Source: Hyphomicrobiales bacterium
Lineage (GTDB): Bacteria; Pseudomonadota; Alphaproteobacteria; Rhizobiales; Rhizobiaceae
Direction: 5' to 3'
Assembly (NCBI GenBank): GCA_900468805.1
Contig: UEIF01000017.1
Location: forward strand, 62,001-126,000
Length of the DNA: 64,000 bases
Shown: positions 44,252-53,050 of the stretch, piece by piece
Position numbering within the stretch: the first letter of the stretch is position 1
Layout: every line of letters starts with the position of its first letter
Position numbers and translations under genes: made by a program
Notes under the pieces: generated by a model
The model's input: only the letters and a program-made list of their open reading frames with translations
Databases searched by the model: none
Told to the model about the DNA's origin: nothing

Positions 44252-46489
44252 ATGATCGTCCGGCATTGGCGCTCGGTTCTAATGGTCTGCACAGCAGCCG
44301 CACTTGTTCTTCCAGTTTCAGAGTCTTTCGCACAGAGCGCTCCGGCGGCAACGCCAGCCACGAATGCCGAAGGCGCAACTGTCCTTCAGAAAATCGTCGT
44401 CAAGGGAAATCGCGTGGCGCCCGGCAGTGTTGCCGATACGCCGCTTGCCACCCAGATCGACAAGAAGGAGCTGGAACAGAAGCAGGTCACGAATTACGAC
44501 GATCTCGGTCGCAGCGTCGACGCGACGGTGAACTATTCGCGCGCTGACGCTGGCTTCAACCTGCGCGGCCTTTCCGGCCCGCGTATCCTGACGACCATCG
44601 ACGGCATCCCTATCCCGTATATTTCCAACAGCTCGCGCCAGGGCGCTTTTGCCCCGGCTAACGCCAATGGCGGCGGCGACACCTTTGATTTCGATTCACT
44701 TTCCTCTCTCGACATCGTGCGCGGTGCAGATTCAAGCAAGGGCGGTTCGGGCATGCTCGGCGGCGCCTTCGTCCTCAATACGCTCGAGCCCGAGGACCTG
44801 ATTCCGGAAGATCGCGACTGGGGCGCGATCGTCAAGTCGACCTATGACAGCGAAGACCGCAGCATTGCCGGCTCCGCCGCCGCCGCCAAGAGGGTCGGCA
44901 ATACGTCGATCCTTTTTCAGGGCGCCTATCGCAAGGGTCACGAGCGCGACAACAAGGGCGATAACGACAGCTATGGCCGTTTGCGCACCGAGGCGGATCC
45001 GGCTGATTTCGATCAGCACAACCTGCTCTTCAAGGTGCGTCAAGATCTCGAAGGCGGCCATCGCATCGGCTTGACGGCGGAGCGTTTCCGGCGCGACCTG
45101 AAGACCGACCTGCGGGACCTGCAGGGCACGCCTCCCATCCGCAGCTATCTCGTCGGCGACTACGACGGTCGGGAACTGGGCGATCGTGACCGTGTTTCGC
45201 TGGATTATGATTACGAGGCGCAGTCTTCCGATGCATTCTTCAGCACCGCCCGAGCTACCCTCTACTGGCAGGATCTGAAGAAAGAATCCGGCACCCAAGG
45301 CCGCACTGCAGCCAATGTCGCCTATGGCCGCAATAACAGCATCGAAAACGAAACCTGGGGCTTCAGCGGCACAGCAACGAAGGACTTCGAATATTCCGGC
45401 CTCAGCCACTCCGTTCGCGTCGGCCTCGACGTCGGAGTCTCGAGCTGGAACCAATTCAGTTCGGCGCTTTGCCCGACGCCGACAACCTGCCCGACGCTCA
45501 ACAACCAGTCCGAAGTACCCAACGTCGACAGCACGAACCTCGGCGTGACATTCGAAGACAAGATCGAAATCGGCAATAGCGGCTTTGCGCTGACGCCCGG
45601 CTTCCGCTTTGATTGGTTCAACTATCGACCGTCGACGGGCGGCGGTTTCGAGAACAACCCGGCGCTTCCCCGCTTCGGTGCGGTTTACGATCGTACGGAA
45701 GCCGGGATGTCGCCGAAGCTGCTTGCAAGCTACGACCTGACACCGGATGTTCAGCTCTATGCCCAGCTTGCAGTCGGCTTCCGTGCCCCCACCGTCGATG
45801 AACTCTACAGCCGCTTCTACAATGCGACGCAGGGTTATGCGCAGCTTGGCAATCCGAATCTGGATCCGGAAATCGGCCGCGGCATTGAGATCGGCGCTAA
45901 CTTCGATACTGGCGGTCTGCAGGGTCGCGTAGCTGCATTCCATACCCGGTATCAGAACTTCATCGAAACCGTGACGACAAGGAATCCCACCACTGGCTTC
46001 ATGACGTTCAACTACACGAACGTGTCCTCTGCTTCCATCTCGGGCCTTGAAGCGAATGTGATCAAGACGTTCGACAACGGCATCAATCTTCATACCTCGC
46101 TTGCCTACACCTATGGCCGGAACGACGATACGCAGGAGCGGCTGCGCTCTGTCGCGCCGTTCAAGGCCATCGTCGGCGGTGGTTGGAGCAATGACGAATA
46201 CGGTTTCGACCTCTCCTCAACGCTCTCGTCGCAGATGACCGGCAACGACAATGCCCTGACGTCGTTCGATGCGCCCGGTTACGGCATCGTCGACCTGACC
46301 GCATGGTGGACGCCGGAACAAGTCAAGGGTCTGCGTATCCAGGGCGGGATCTACAACATCTTTGACCAGGAGTACTACAACGCGCTCGCTGTTCGTGAGG
46401 TCAATCTGAGTGCAACCGCTTCGCAACCGAAGGAGTGGTATTCGGAGCCGGGCCGTACCTTCAAGATCTCGGTCACCAAGACCTTCTAA
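44252..46489 (+). CDS. TonB-dependent outer-membrane receptor, haem/haemoglobin type
   Basis: A 745-residue outer-membrane receptor. A signal peptide (cleavage near residue 28, FAQ|SA) precedes the TonB box region (VLQKIVVKGNR), the plug with FNLRGLSGPRILTTIDGIP, and a 22-stranded barrel. FRAPTVDELYSRFYN and the tail GRTFKISVTKTF are typical, and NPNLDPEIGRGIEIG is shared with haem/haemoglobin receptors such as ShmR/HmuR. I infer haem uptake. Two iron-operator matches lie 120-172 bases upstream, so iron limitation should induce it. No hmuSTUV genes are in the window. A terminator follows. Confidence 0.82.
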   Translation: MIVRHWRSVLMVCTAAALVLPVSESFAQSAPAATPATNAEGATVLQKIVVKGNRVAPGSVADTPLATQIDKKELEQKQVTNYDDLGRSVDATVNYSRADAGFNLRGLSGPRILTTIDGIPIPYISNSSRQGAFAPANANGGGDTFDFDSLSSLDIVRGADSSKGGSGMLGGAFVLNTLEPEDLIPEDRDWGAIVKSTYDSEDRSIAGSAAAAKRVGNTSILFQGAYRKGHERDNKGDNDSYGRLRTEADPADFDQHNLLFKVRQDLEGGHRIGLTAERFRRDLKTDLRDLQGTPPIRSYLVGDYDGRELGDRDRVSLDYDYEAQSSDAFFSTARATLYWQDLKKESGTQGRTAANVAYGRNNSIENETWGFSGTATKDFEYSGLSHSVRVGLDVGVSSWNQFSSALCPTPTTCPTLNNQSEVPNVDSTNLGVTFEDKIEIGNSGFALTPGFRFDWFNYRPSTGGGFENNPALPRFGAVYDRTEAGMSPKLLASYDLTPDVQLYAQLAVGFRAPTVDELYSRFYNATQGYAQLGNPNLDPEIGRGIEIGANFDTGGLQGRVAAFHTRYQNFIETVTTRNPTTGFMTFNYTNVSSASISGLEANVIKTFDNGINLHTSLAYTYGRNDDTQERLRSVAPFKAIVGGGWSNDEYGFDLSSTLSSQMTGNDNALTSFDAPGYGIVDLTAWWTPEQVKGLRIQGGIYNIFDQEYYNALAVREVNLSATASQPKEWYSEPGRTFKISVTKTF

Positions 46490-46518
46490 CTTGAAATCAG
46501 CCTTTCAAGGCTGGGGTA

Positions 46519-46543
46519 GGGCGGCTTTCGGGCCGCCCTTTTT
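46519..46543 (+). terminator. Rho-independent terminator after the TonB-dependent receptor gene
   Basis: Stem GGGCGGC / GCCGCCC with loop TTTCGG followed by TTTTT, 30 bases after the receptor stop and before the trp leader. Confidence 0.92.
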
Positions 46544-46597
46544 CGTGAGCCAATGGCCTCTTGCGCTTGGCTTAATCTCAGGCTAACAATTTCGCCC

Positions 46598-46642
46598 ATG
46601 AAGAAGTCTGTAAACATTGCAGTTTGGTGGTGGGCTCGCTGA
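46598..46642 (+). CDS. trpL: trp leader peptide TrpL
   Basis: A 14-residue open frame, MKKSVNIAVWWWAR, with three consecutive tryptophan codons, too short for ordinary gene finding. It matches the rhizobial trpL leader peptide, in which ribosome stalling at Trp codons decides between an antiterminator and a terminator upstream of trpE(G). In Sinorhizobium the released leader RNA and the peptide also act in trans; whether that is so here is inference. It lies 114 bases before trpE(G). Confidence 0.93.
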   Translation: MKKSVNIAVWWWAR

Positions 46643-46709
46643 GGCGGCCTCGACCAATCGTGTCTAAAGACGACGAACGAGCCGCCCGAAACTTCGAGGC
46701 GGCTTTTTT
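46643..46709 (+). promoter_or_regulatory. trp attenuator: antiterminator segments and terminator
   Basis: GGCGGCCTCG just after the leader stop can pair with CGAGCCGCC at 46678-46686 (antiterminator). The alternative is the terminator AGCCGCC / GGCGGCT (46680-46686 and 46698-46704) followed by TTTTTT to 46709. The two pairings are mutually exclusive, as classical attenuation requires. Confidence 0.9.
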
Positions 46710-46755
46710 GTTTCAAAGGCCGCCTTTCGTCCGGGCCCGATAACGGAGTGGAACT

Positions 46756-48945
46756 ATGGTAACGATCCTGCGGGATGATGGTGCGGAAATCTACGAGACC
46801 AAGGGCGGCATCACCGTCACCCGGCAAAGGCGGGCCATTCCCTATGCCGACGCGGTCTCCTCCTATATCGACAAGCTCGACGAGCGTCGCGGCGCCGTCT
46901 TCTCCTCGAACTACGAATATCCGGGTCGTTATACGCGTTGGGATACGGCGGTTGTCGATCCGCCGCTCGGTATTTCCTCCTTCGGCCGCAATGTCTGGAT
47001 CGAAGCCTACAACGATCGGGGCGAGGTTATCCTTGGTTTCATCGTCGAGCGATTGAAGACGGTTCATGAGCTTGAACTCGGCACATTGACAGCGCGCCGG
47101 CTCGACCTGACGGTCAAGATGCCGGACCGTGTCTTCACCGAAGAAGAGCGCTCGAAGATGCCGACGGTCTTTACCGTTCTTCGTGCCATCACCGATCTCT
47201 TCTACTCGCAGGCGGATGCCAGCATCGGCTTCTACGGCGCCTTCGGTTACGACCTCGCCTTCCAGTTCGACGCGATCAATCTGAAGCTTCAGCGTCCTTC
47301 CGATCAGCGGGATATGGTGCTCTATCTGCCGGACGAAATTCTCGTCGTCGACAACTACGCCGCAAAGGCATGGGTCGATCGTTACGACTTCGCCAGGGAC
47401 GGCAAGACGACAGAAGGCAAGGCGGGCGATATCGCCGCTGAGCCGTTCATCCGCACGAATACCATCCCGCCGAAGAGCGATCACCGCCCGGGCGAATATG
47501 CCGAACTCGTCGTCAAGGCGAAGGAGAGTTTCCGCAAGGGCGATCTATTCGAAGTGGTGCCGGGCCAGAAGTTCATGGAGCGCTGCGAAAGCAAGCCTTC
47601 CGACATTTCCAAGCGGCTGAAGGCGATCAATCCGTCGCCCTATTCCTTCTTCATCAATCTCGGAAACCAGGAATATCTCGTCGGCGCCTCGCCGGAAATG
47701 TTCGTGCGTGTTTCCGGCCGCCGCATCGAGACATGCCCGATCTCCGGCACCATCAAGCGTGGCGACGATCCGATCGCCGACAGCGAGCAGATCCTGAAGC
47801 TCCTGAATTCCAAGAAGGACGAATCCGAACTGACCATGTGCTCTGACGTCGACCGCAACGACAAGAGCCGCGTCTGCGAGCCGGGTTCGGTCAAGGTCAT
47901 TGGCCGCCGCCAGATCGAGATGTATTCCCGCTTGATCCACACGGTCGATCACATCGAAGGCCGTCTGCGTGACGATATGGATGCCTTCGACGGTTTCCTC
48001 AGCCATGCCTGGGCCGTGACTGTCACTGGCGCGCCGAAACTCTGGGCCATGCGTTTCATCGAAGCCCATGAGAAGAGCCCGCGTGCATGGTATGGTGGCG
48101 CGATCGGCATGGTCGGCTTCAATGGCGACATGAATACCGGCCTGACGCTGCGCACAGTGCGTATCAAGGATGGTATTGCCGAAGTACGCGCCGGTGCGAC
48201 GCTGCTCAACGATTCCATTCCCGAGGAAGAAGAAGCCGAAACCGAACTGAAGGCCTCTGCCATGCTTTCCGCTATCCGTGACGCCAAGACGGGCAATTCC
48301 GGCAAGACCCAGCGCGATGTCGCCTCTGTTGGCAAGGGCGTCAACATCCTGCTGATCGACCATGAAGACAGTTTCGTGCATACGCTGGCAAATTATTTCC
48401 GCCAGACTGGCGCGACGGTCTCGACCGTACGGACGCCAGTGCCGGAAGAGATATTCGACCGGCTGAATCCTGACCTTGTCGTGTTGTCGCCCGGACCCGG
48501 CAACCCGAAGGATTTCGATTGCAAGGCGACGATCAAGAAGGCTCGGGCGCGTAACCTGCCGATCTTCGGCGTCTGCCTCGGCCTGCAGGCGCTAGCGGAA
48601 GCCTATGGCGGCGAGCTTCGCCATCTGGCGCTGCCCATGCATGGCAAGCCGTCGCGTATCCGTGTGCTGGAGCCGGGCATCGTTTTCTCGGGCCTTGCCA
48701 AGGAAGTGACGGTTGGGCGCTATCACTCGATCTTTGCCGATCCTTCGACGCTGCCGCGGGAGTTCATCATCACCGCCGAGAGTGAGGACGGCACGATCAT
48801 GGGCATCGAGCATGCCAAGGAGCCGATCGCGGCCGTGCAGTTTCATCCGGAATCGATCATGACGCTCGGCGGCGATGCAGGCATGCGGATGATCGAGAAT
48901 GTGGTGGCGCATCTAGCGCGGCGGGCCAAAACCAAGGCGGCCTGA
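46756..48945 (+). CDS. trpE: Fused anthranilate synthase TrpE(G)
   Basis: A 729-residue fusion of the chorismate-using component I (residues 1 to about 515) and the glutamine amidotransferase component II (about 530-725), which together make anthranilate for tryptophan synthesis. Component I shows the conserved block [24 protein letters not shown] [20 protein letters not shown] and [15 protein letters not shown]. Component II carries the catalytic Cys607 in GVCLGLQ and QFHPES. Such fusion is typical of Rhizobiales. Expression is controlled by the trpL attenuator directly upstream. Ribosome site GGAGTGGAACT. A terminator follows within 50 bases. Confidence 0.96.
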   Translation: MVTILRDDGAEIYETKGGITVTRQRRAIPYADAVSSYIDKLDERRGAVFSSNYEYPGRYTRWDTAVVDPPLGISSFGRNVWIEAYNDRGEVILGFIVERLKTVHELELGTLTARRLDLTVKMPDRVFTEEERSKMPTVFTVLRAITDLFYSQADASIGFYGAFGYDLAFQFDAINLKLQRPSDQRDMVLYLPDEILVVDNYAAKAWVDRYDFARDGKTTEGKAGDIAAEPFIRTNTIPPKSDHRPGEYAELVVKAKESFRKGDLFEVVPGQKFMERCESKPSDISKRLKAINPSPYSFFINLGNQEYLVGASPEMFVRVSGRRIETCPISGTIKRGDDPIADSEQILKLLNSKKDESELTMCSDVDRNDKSRVCEPGSVKVIGRRQIEMYSRLIHTVDHIEGRLRDDMDAFDGFLSHAWAVTVTGAPKLWAMRFIEAHEKSPRAWYGGAIGMVGFNGDMNTGLTLRTVRIKDGIAEVRAGATLLNDSIPEEEEAETELKASAMLSAIRDAKTGNSGKTQRDVASVGKGVNILLIDHEDSFVHTLANYFRQTGATVSTVRTPVPEEIFDRLNPDLVVLSPGPGNPKDFDCKATIKKARARNLPIFGVCLGLQALAEAYGGELRHLALPMHGKPSRIRVLEPGIVFSGLAKEVTVGRYHSIFADPSTLPREFIITAESEDGTIMGIEHAKEPIAAVQFHPESIMTLGGDAGMRMIENVVAHLARRAKTKAA

Positions 48946-48965
48946 TGTCAGAGGCATAAGCAATA

Positions 48966-48993
48966 AAAAACCCGCCGGAGAAGGCGGGTTTTT
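48966..48993. terminator. Bidirectional terminator after trpE(G)
   Basis: Stem AAAAACCCGCC / GGCGGGTTTTT with loop GGAGAA. The T-tract on each strand serves both trpE(G) and the convergent DUF1328 gene. Confidence 0.92.
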
Positions 48994-49014
48994 CATGTGC
49001 GTTGGAGTGTCCGT

Positions 49015-49179
49015 CTATACGCGCCGCATAAGCCGGGCGACAATGGATACTACGAACAGCACCAGGAAGATGAAGAACAGAACCTGGGCTATCGAAGCGG
49101 ACGCACCGGCGATGCCGCCAAATCCAAGGACGCCTGCAATCAGGGCTACGACGAGAAATACCAGAGCATAGTACAGCAT
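49015..49179 (-). CDS. DUF1328 small membrane protein
   Basis: A 54-residue protein, below the usual length cutoff, starting [20 protein letters not shown] with two membrane helices and ending ARLMRRV. This is the YtjA/DUF1328 family, found widely and often stress-induced, with unknown function. The ATG is preceded by AAAGGAGATCGCG, an excellent ribosome site. An EcfG-type promoter match lies 33 bases upstream, which places it in the general stress response. Confidence 0.9.
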   Translation of the reverse strand: MLYYALVFLVVALIAGVLGFGGIAGASASIAQVLFFIFLVLFVVSIVARLMRRV

Positions 49180-49211
49180 CGCGATCTCCTTTGTCTGCTG
49201 CTGGCAAGGAT

Positions 49212-49236
49212 AACGGAAGCGTGAGCCGTTCGTTCC
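49212..49236 (-). promoter_or_regulatory. EcfG/RpoE2-type stress promoter for the DUF1328 gene
   Basis: On the minus strand GGAAC is followed by 16 bases and CGTT, the consensus of the alphaproteobacterial general-stress sigma factor. The predicted start of transcription lies about 25 bases before the ATG. Confidence 0.75.
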
Positions 49237-49279
49237 ATTGCCGCTGCGACAATTGAATTGCGTGCTGATTTAAATTTGT

Positions 49280-49801
49280 TCAGCCGAACTGCAGATCGGT
49301 CTTGAAAGACCGGTCGCCATCGCGCGGCATCGGTGGTTCTGCTGCCGCCAGATAGGATCTTGCTGGTCCCGTCAGCACGAACCAGAGGCTGGCGCCGATC
49401 ATGAAATAGGCCGCGGACGGATCGCCCGAGCGAGTGAGGAAGGGAAGGCAGCCAGCTGTGAAGAGGATGGCGAGCCGGACGGCCCATTCTGTCTCACGCT
49501 TCATGAAGGCCCTGGTTCTGAGCCTTTTGTAGGCGGCGATGTTGTAGCCGTCCGCATCGCGGCCGGTGAACAGCGTCCAGGCCGAGGGGAGGGCGAGCAT
49601 AGCGAGGCCGCCGTAACACAGAAGGAGTGTCGGGCCGGCGAGGAAATGGCTGGTCGCAAAGATCAGCAAGCCCGTCACGGCGATGTTCCAGAGCGGCTCC
49701 AGCCGTTCCGGCGACAGGCCGGTCCGGATGTGCCAGGCCCGCAAGGAACTGGCCGCACCGTCGAGCAACGGTTGGTCGATGTAGCGATTGATCCAATGCA
49801 T
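49280..49801 (-). CDS. Hypothetical integral membrane protein
   Basis: A 173-residue protein that I do not recognise. After a tryptophan-containing N-terminal part come hydrophobic stretches at about residues 35-60, 60-77, 105-122 and 127-145. The C-terminal tail is hydrophilic and ends in SFKTDLQFG. The frame is open up to 49843, and the start is uncertain: ATG at 49801 is preceded at some distance by GGGGA, whereas 49843 lacks a clear ribosome site. It is flanked by the DUF1328 gene and the GNAT gene on the same strand. Confidence 0.6.
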   Translation of the reverse strand: MHWINRYIDQPLLDGAASSLRAWHIRTGLSPERLEPLWNIAVTGLLIFATSHFLAGPTLLLCYGGLAMLALPSAWTLFTGRDADGYNIAAYKRLRTRAFMKRETEWAVRLAILFTAGCLPFLTRSGDPSAAYFMIGASLWFVLTGPARSYLAAAEPPMPRDGDRSFKTDLQFG

Positions 49802-49905
49802 GTCTGCGCGGTCCCCAATTGACTGCCGAGCCGTCAACATCATGCAAATGGGACACTATCATGGCGCAAACGGCGAAAGTACCGACCTGTGGCGTTTTGG
49901 CCAGC

Positions 49906-50586
49906 CTATGCGCGGCGCTTGACGACGCGCAGGTTCATTTCCGACCGCAGCTTGAAGCCGAGAGCCTTGTAAAGCGTGATGGCAGGCGTGTTCGTGTAAT
50001 AAGCATGCAGGAAGACGATGTCGCCCCTGGCGGAAATTTCCCCGGCGACGAAGCGGAAGAGCAGGGTCCCGAGGCCGCGCCCCTGAAAATCGGGATGGGT
50101 GCAAAGGCCGCTGAGCTCGCCAAATCCCGGGTGGCGCAAGCGCTGTCCGGCCATGGCGACGAGACGGCCGTCGATCTTCACACCCCAGAAGGTTCCAAGG
50201 CTTTGCGCGCGCAGGGTGAAAGGGCCAGGTTTGGTCAGCATCGCCAAATCAAGCATTTCCTCCGCATCATCAGAGGTCAGCAGTTGCAGCCGGCTGTCGG
50301 AAACGCGCTCGTAAGGCCGCTCGGCGATCATCTGCACCAGCTTGCCTTCCGAGAGAACGGTCAGCCCGGAAGGGATGGTGACGGGGCCAGCTTCGACGAT
50401 GGCCATGACTTCGTCGGCGACCGGCAGGTTTTCGAGTGCTTCAAGACTTTCCCGCGTATCGTCGGCGGCAGCCGCGAAGGGAACGATGGACGGCGGATAG
50501 CGCATTGCATGTTCGCTGCCTTCGGCGAGGTCGGCATGCGCCGTCCGGAGCGCGTTCCAGATCGGTCGGTCGAGAATATGGCTCAT
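49906..50586 (-). CDS. GNAT family N-acetyltransferase
   Basis: A 226-residue acetyltransferase. The fold is marked by GELSGLCTHPDFQGRGLGTLLFRFVAGEI, whose QGRGLG forms the acetyl-CoA pyrophosphate loop, and by a C-terminal ITLYKALGFKLRSEMNLRVV. The N-terminal 100 residues are less conserved. The target is unknown. Its ATG overlaps the stop of the upstream MarR gene (ATGA), so the two are translationally coupled and the acetyltransferase is the probable regulated target. The open frame that continues upstream to 51123 is a shadow of the regulator gene. Confidence 0.85.
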   Translation of the reverse strand: MSHILDRPIWNALRTAHADLAEGSEHAMRYPPSIVPFAAAADDTRESLEALENLPVADEVMAIVEAGPVTIPSGLTVLSEGKLVQMIAERPYERVSDSRLQLLTSDDAEEMLDLAMLTKPGPFTLRAQSLGTFWGVKIDGRLVAMAGQRLRHPGFGELSGLCTHPDFQGRGLGTLLFRFVAGEISARGDIVFLHAYYTNTPAITLYKALGFKLRSEMNLRVVKRRA

Positions 50587-51089
50587 GGTGTTTTCTCCTG
50601 TGCGGCCCTGGCGCGGCGGATGAGCGGCGCTTCGGCCAGCCCATCCTCCATCGCCGCAAGCTGCGCTAGCAGCCGGCCGTCGAGATCTTTGCAAAGATCG
50701 GCGACGGCGGCGGCAATGCGCGGCCAGACTTGTTGTTTTGAATATTCGACGAGTTCCTGCCCCTCGGGCGTCAACGAAACGACCCTGCGGCGCTGATCTT
50801 CGGCAGATGGCTGCATGCTGAGGAAGCCGAGTTCCATGAGTTGGGAAGCGGTGCGTGTGGCGCCGGGCTGGGTGATACCCACTGCCTGTGCCAGTTCCCC
50901 TATGGTGAGTGGGCCGAGCCTGTCGATGGCGCCGAGGAACGGATATTGCGCGGCCTGGATGCCGACGCCGAATTCCTCGATCATCTGTTGCGTGTCTGCC
51001 TGCAGGCGTTCGCCGATGCGGCGGAAGCGGCTGCCGAGGCATAAGTAGCCTAGCGATTTCACCACATCTTCGACCACGGAAAGACCCAT
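50583..51089 (-). CDS. MarR family transcriptional regulator
   Basis: A 168-residue winged-helix regulator. The DNA-binding part reads LTIGELAQAVGITQPGATRTASQLMELGFLSMQPSAEDQRRRVVSLTPEGQEL, typical of MarR. It is translationally coupled to the downstream GNAT gene. Immediately upstream are two copies of the palindrome TTATATAA, which may be its operator. I use the ATG at 51089; the open frame back to 51281 runs through the promoter and the LepB-like remnant. Confidence 0.85.
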   Translation of the reverse strand: MGLSVVEDVVKSLGYLCLGSRFRRIGERLQADTQQMIEEFGVGIQAAQYPFLGAIDRLGPLTIGELAQAVGITQPGATRTASQLMELGFLSMQPSAEDQRRRVVSLTPEGQELVEYSKQQVWPRIAAAVADLCKDLDGRLLAQLAAMEDGLAEAPLIRRARAAQEKTP

Positions 51090-51097
51090 ATCTCTGT

Positions 51098-51117
51098 TTA
51101 TATAACGTATTATATAA
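51098..51117. promoter_or_regulatory. Candidate MarR operator
   Basis: Two copies of the self-complementary octamer TTATATAA (51098-51105 and 51110-51117), 12 bases apart, lie 9-28 bases before the MarR start codon. AT-only content means it may instead be a promoter element. Confidence 0.45.
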
Positions 51118-51146
51118 GTGCATATGGAATTGCCGTCAATTGCACG

Positions 51147-51338
51147 ATGCCGACTCCTTCGAAGGTGCCGGTCGGCCATTATTTCGTCCTCAGAGACAAC
51201 AGGCACAATTCCGTCGACAGCCACTTTCCGGATCAGTTGGGCGAGAAGGCCTTCGTGCCCGCGCAGGATGTCTCCGGCCAAGCCGTATTGGTCCTTGTCT
51301 CTCCTGATGCGGAGCGGATCGGGATAACGTTCGAATAG
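51147..51338 (+). pseudogene. Remnant of signal peptidase I (LepB C-terminal part)
   Basis: A 63-residue frame beginning MPTPSKVPVGHYFVLRDNRHNS. This matches the conserved box of signal peptidase I, normally VPxGHYFxMGDNRDNSxDSR, and continues with DSHF, GEKAFVPAQDVSGQA, the next conserved LepB stretch. The catalytic Ser and Lys boxes and the membrane anchor are missing, and the GD of GDNRD is changed to RDNRH, so it cannot be a working peptidase. It sits between the MarR gene and the CDF gene and overlaps the MarR promoter region on the other strand. It is best read as a decayed duplicate or a transferred fragment. Confidence 0.65.
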
Positions 51339-51485
51339 GGCACTGTCCTACACGCCAAAGCCTTTGACATTTCAGGGCCGATTGCCCATATCAACCGCAT
51401 TGGCCGCCTGCGCGATTCCGCGTGGGCGGTTTTGCGTTTCAACGGCTTATATGCTGCAATTCATTCGCATCCGCAGGGGGATGAT

Positions 51486-52400
51486 ATGAGCGACGAGGGC
51501 AATCTCACGGTCCGGAAACTGGCGTTCTGGGGCATTCCCCTGTCGCTTGGTGTCATGGGGCTGAAGATGGTCGCCTGGTGGGTGACGGGTTCCGTGGCGC
51601 TGCTCTCGGACGGGCTGGAATCCGTCGTCAACGTGGTGGCTGCCTTCATCGCCTTCTTCGTCATCCGCTATGCGCAGAAGCCCGCCGACCACGACCATCC
51701 CTTCGGCCATCACAAGGCGGAATATCTTTCGGCCGTCACCGAGGGCGTGATGATCGTCGTCGCCGCGCTGCTGATCGTCCAGGAGGCCGTCAATCATCTC
51801 GCCGATCCGCGCATGCTCGAGGCACCGGTGCTCGGTCTTGCGATCAACTTCGTCGCCGGTGTTATCAATGCCGTCTGGGCGCAGCTTTTGATCCGTACCG
51901 GGCGAAAGCACCGCTCTGCAGCTTTGACGGCTGACGGGCAGCACATCATGTCGGATGTGGTCACTTCCGTTGGCGTTCTCTTTGGCTTGCTTCTGGCGCT
52001 CGCAACCGGTTATGCGATCTTCGACCCCATTCTCGCCATCCTCGTTGCGCTGAACATCCTGTATCAGGGCTGGAAGGTGATCTCGCAGTCGATCGGCGGG
52101 CTGATGGATCAGGCGGTCGAGCCGCAGGAGGAGGAGGCGATCAAGCAGGCGATTGCCACCCATGCGTCAGGCTCGATCGGCGTCCATGATCTGAAGACGC
52201 GGCGCGCCGGTTCGGTGACCTTCGTCGATTTCCATCTTGTCGTGCCCGCCAGGATGACGGTTCGCGAAGCCCATGATATTTGCGACCGCCTTGAAGATGC
52301 CATCCGCGCAGCGCATGCGGGCGCGACAATTGCCATTCACGTGGAGCCGGAGGGCGAAAAAGCGCACGGTATCCGCGTCAAAGTGATCAAGGAGGCGTAA
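51486..52400 (+). CDS. Cation diffusion facilitator (CDF) metal exporter
   Basis: A 304-residue metal/proton antiporter of the CDF family, with six membrane helices and a C-terminal cytoplasmic regulatory domain. The metal site in the helices is suggested by [16 protein letters not shown] and by [16 protein letters not shown] (Asp-x3-type and HxxxD pairs), and [14 protein letters not shown] holds the histidine-rich loop. It exports zinc, iron, manganese or a related metal; which one is not decidable. The ATG at 51486 is preferred. Its stop overlaps the queF start (TAATG), so the two are co-translated, an unexpected pairing. Confidence 0.88.
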   Translation: MSDEGNLTVRKLAFWGIPLSLGVMGLKMVAWWVTGSVALLSDGLESVVNVVAAFIAFFVIRYAQKPADHDHPFGHHKAEYLSAVTEGVMIVVAALLIVQEAVNHLADPRMLEAPVLGLAINFVAGVINAVWAQLLIRTGRKHRSAALTADGQHIMSDVVTSVGVLFGLLLALATGYAIFDPILAILVALNILYQGWKVISQSIGGLMDQAVEPQEEEAIKQAIATHASGSIGVHDLKTRRAGSVTFVDFHLVVPARMTVREAHDICDRLEDAIRAAHAGATIAIHVEPEGEKAHGIRVKVIKEA

Positions 52401-52864
52401 TGCCGAACACGGACGTTTCCAGCCTTTCGATGCTGGGCCAGCAGACGGAAACCCCAAAAAACCCAGAAGAAGCGGTCCTGGAAAAGGTGCCTGCCACTCA
52501 CGCCGGCACAGACTATGTCGTGCGCTTCACGGCACCGGAATTCACGTCGCTCTGCCCGATGACCGGGCAGCCCGATTTTGCCCATATCGTCATCGACTAC
52601 ATTCCGAACGAATGGCTCGTGGAATCGAAATCGCTGAAGCTCTTTCTGCATTCCTTCCGCAATCACGGCGCCTTTCACGAGGATTGCTCGATCTATATCG
52701 CCAAACGTATCGTAGAGCTGCTCGACCCGAAATGGCTGCGTATCGGCGCCTATTGGTATCCGCGCGGCGGTATTCCGATCGACGTCTTCTGGCAGACAGG
52801 CAAGCCGCCGGAAGGTGTATGGCTGCCGGATCAGGGCGTTGCGACCTATCGTGGACGTGGGTGA
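52400..52864 (+). CDS. queF: NADPH-dependent 7-cyano-7-deazaguanine reductase QueF
   Basis: A 154-residue enzyme of the short (unimodular) QueF class that reduces preQ0 to preQ1 in queuosine biosynthesis for tRNA modification. The thioimide-forming Cys52 is in [12 protein letters not shown], with Asp59 as proton donor; the substrate and NADPH-binding ESKSLKLF (residues 75-82) and HED follow. Its start codon overlaps the stop of the CDF gene. No other queuosine genes are visible in the window. Confidence 0.95.
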   Translation: MPNTDVSSLSMLGQQTETPKNPEEAVLEKVPATHAGTDYVVRFTAPEFTSLCPMTGQPDFAHIVIDYIPNEWLVESKSLKLFLHSFRNHGAFHEDCSIYIAKRIVELLDPKWLRIGAYWYPRGGIPIDVFWQTGKPPEGVWLPDQGVATYRGRG

Positions 52865-52887
52865 GCTGCGATCCGGCGCAGCCCGAA

Positions 52888-52969
52888 CAATCGATTCACC
52901 CTTTAGTTCTTACGCAATTCCCGACGTAAAACCGCTTGGCACTTTTCTGGAACTGCTCTGAATCGATTG
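52888..52969. repeat. Palindromic intergenic repeat element
   Basis: An 82-base unit bounded by an inverted repeat of 11 bases, CAATCGATTCA (52888-52898) and TGAATCGATTG (52959-52969), with an inner pair AGTTC / GAACT. The core ACGCAATTCC...GTAAAACCGC resembles a short sequence that recurs between genes in rhizobial genomes, so it is probably a copy of a family of non-coding palindromic repeats. Only one copy is seen here. Confidence 0.6.
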
Positions 52970-53050
52970 CAGCGCCCTGAGCCGAAGCGAAGGGCCGGGC
53001 AACGGCGCGGCCGTTTAAAGCCAACTGCTGCCCGTTCCTTGCATCAAAAC

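Noticed and set aside
44732..46093. 453-codon frame antisense to the TonB-dependent receptor
   Set aside because: Shadow frame; overlaps a complete receptor gene with signal peptide and C-terminal barrel end.
50587..51123. Upstream extension of the GNAT frame to 51123
   Set aside because: This stretch codes for the MarR regulator in another frame; the GNAT start at 50586 overlaps its stop.
52300..52400. preQ1 riboswitch before queF
   Set aside because: queF starts inside the stop of the CDF gene, with no free leader to fold.
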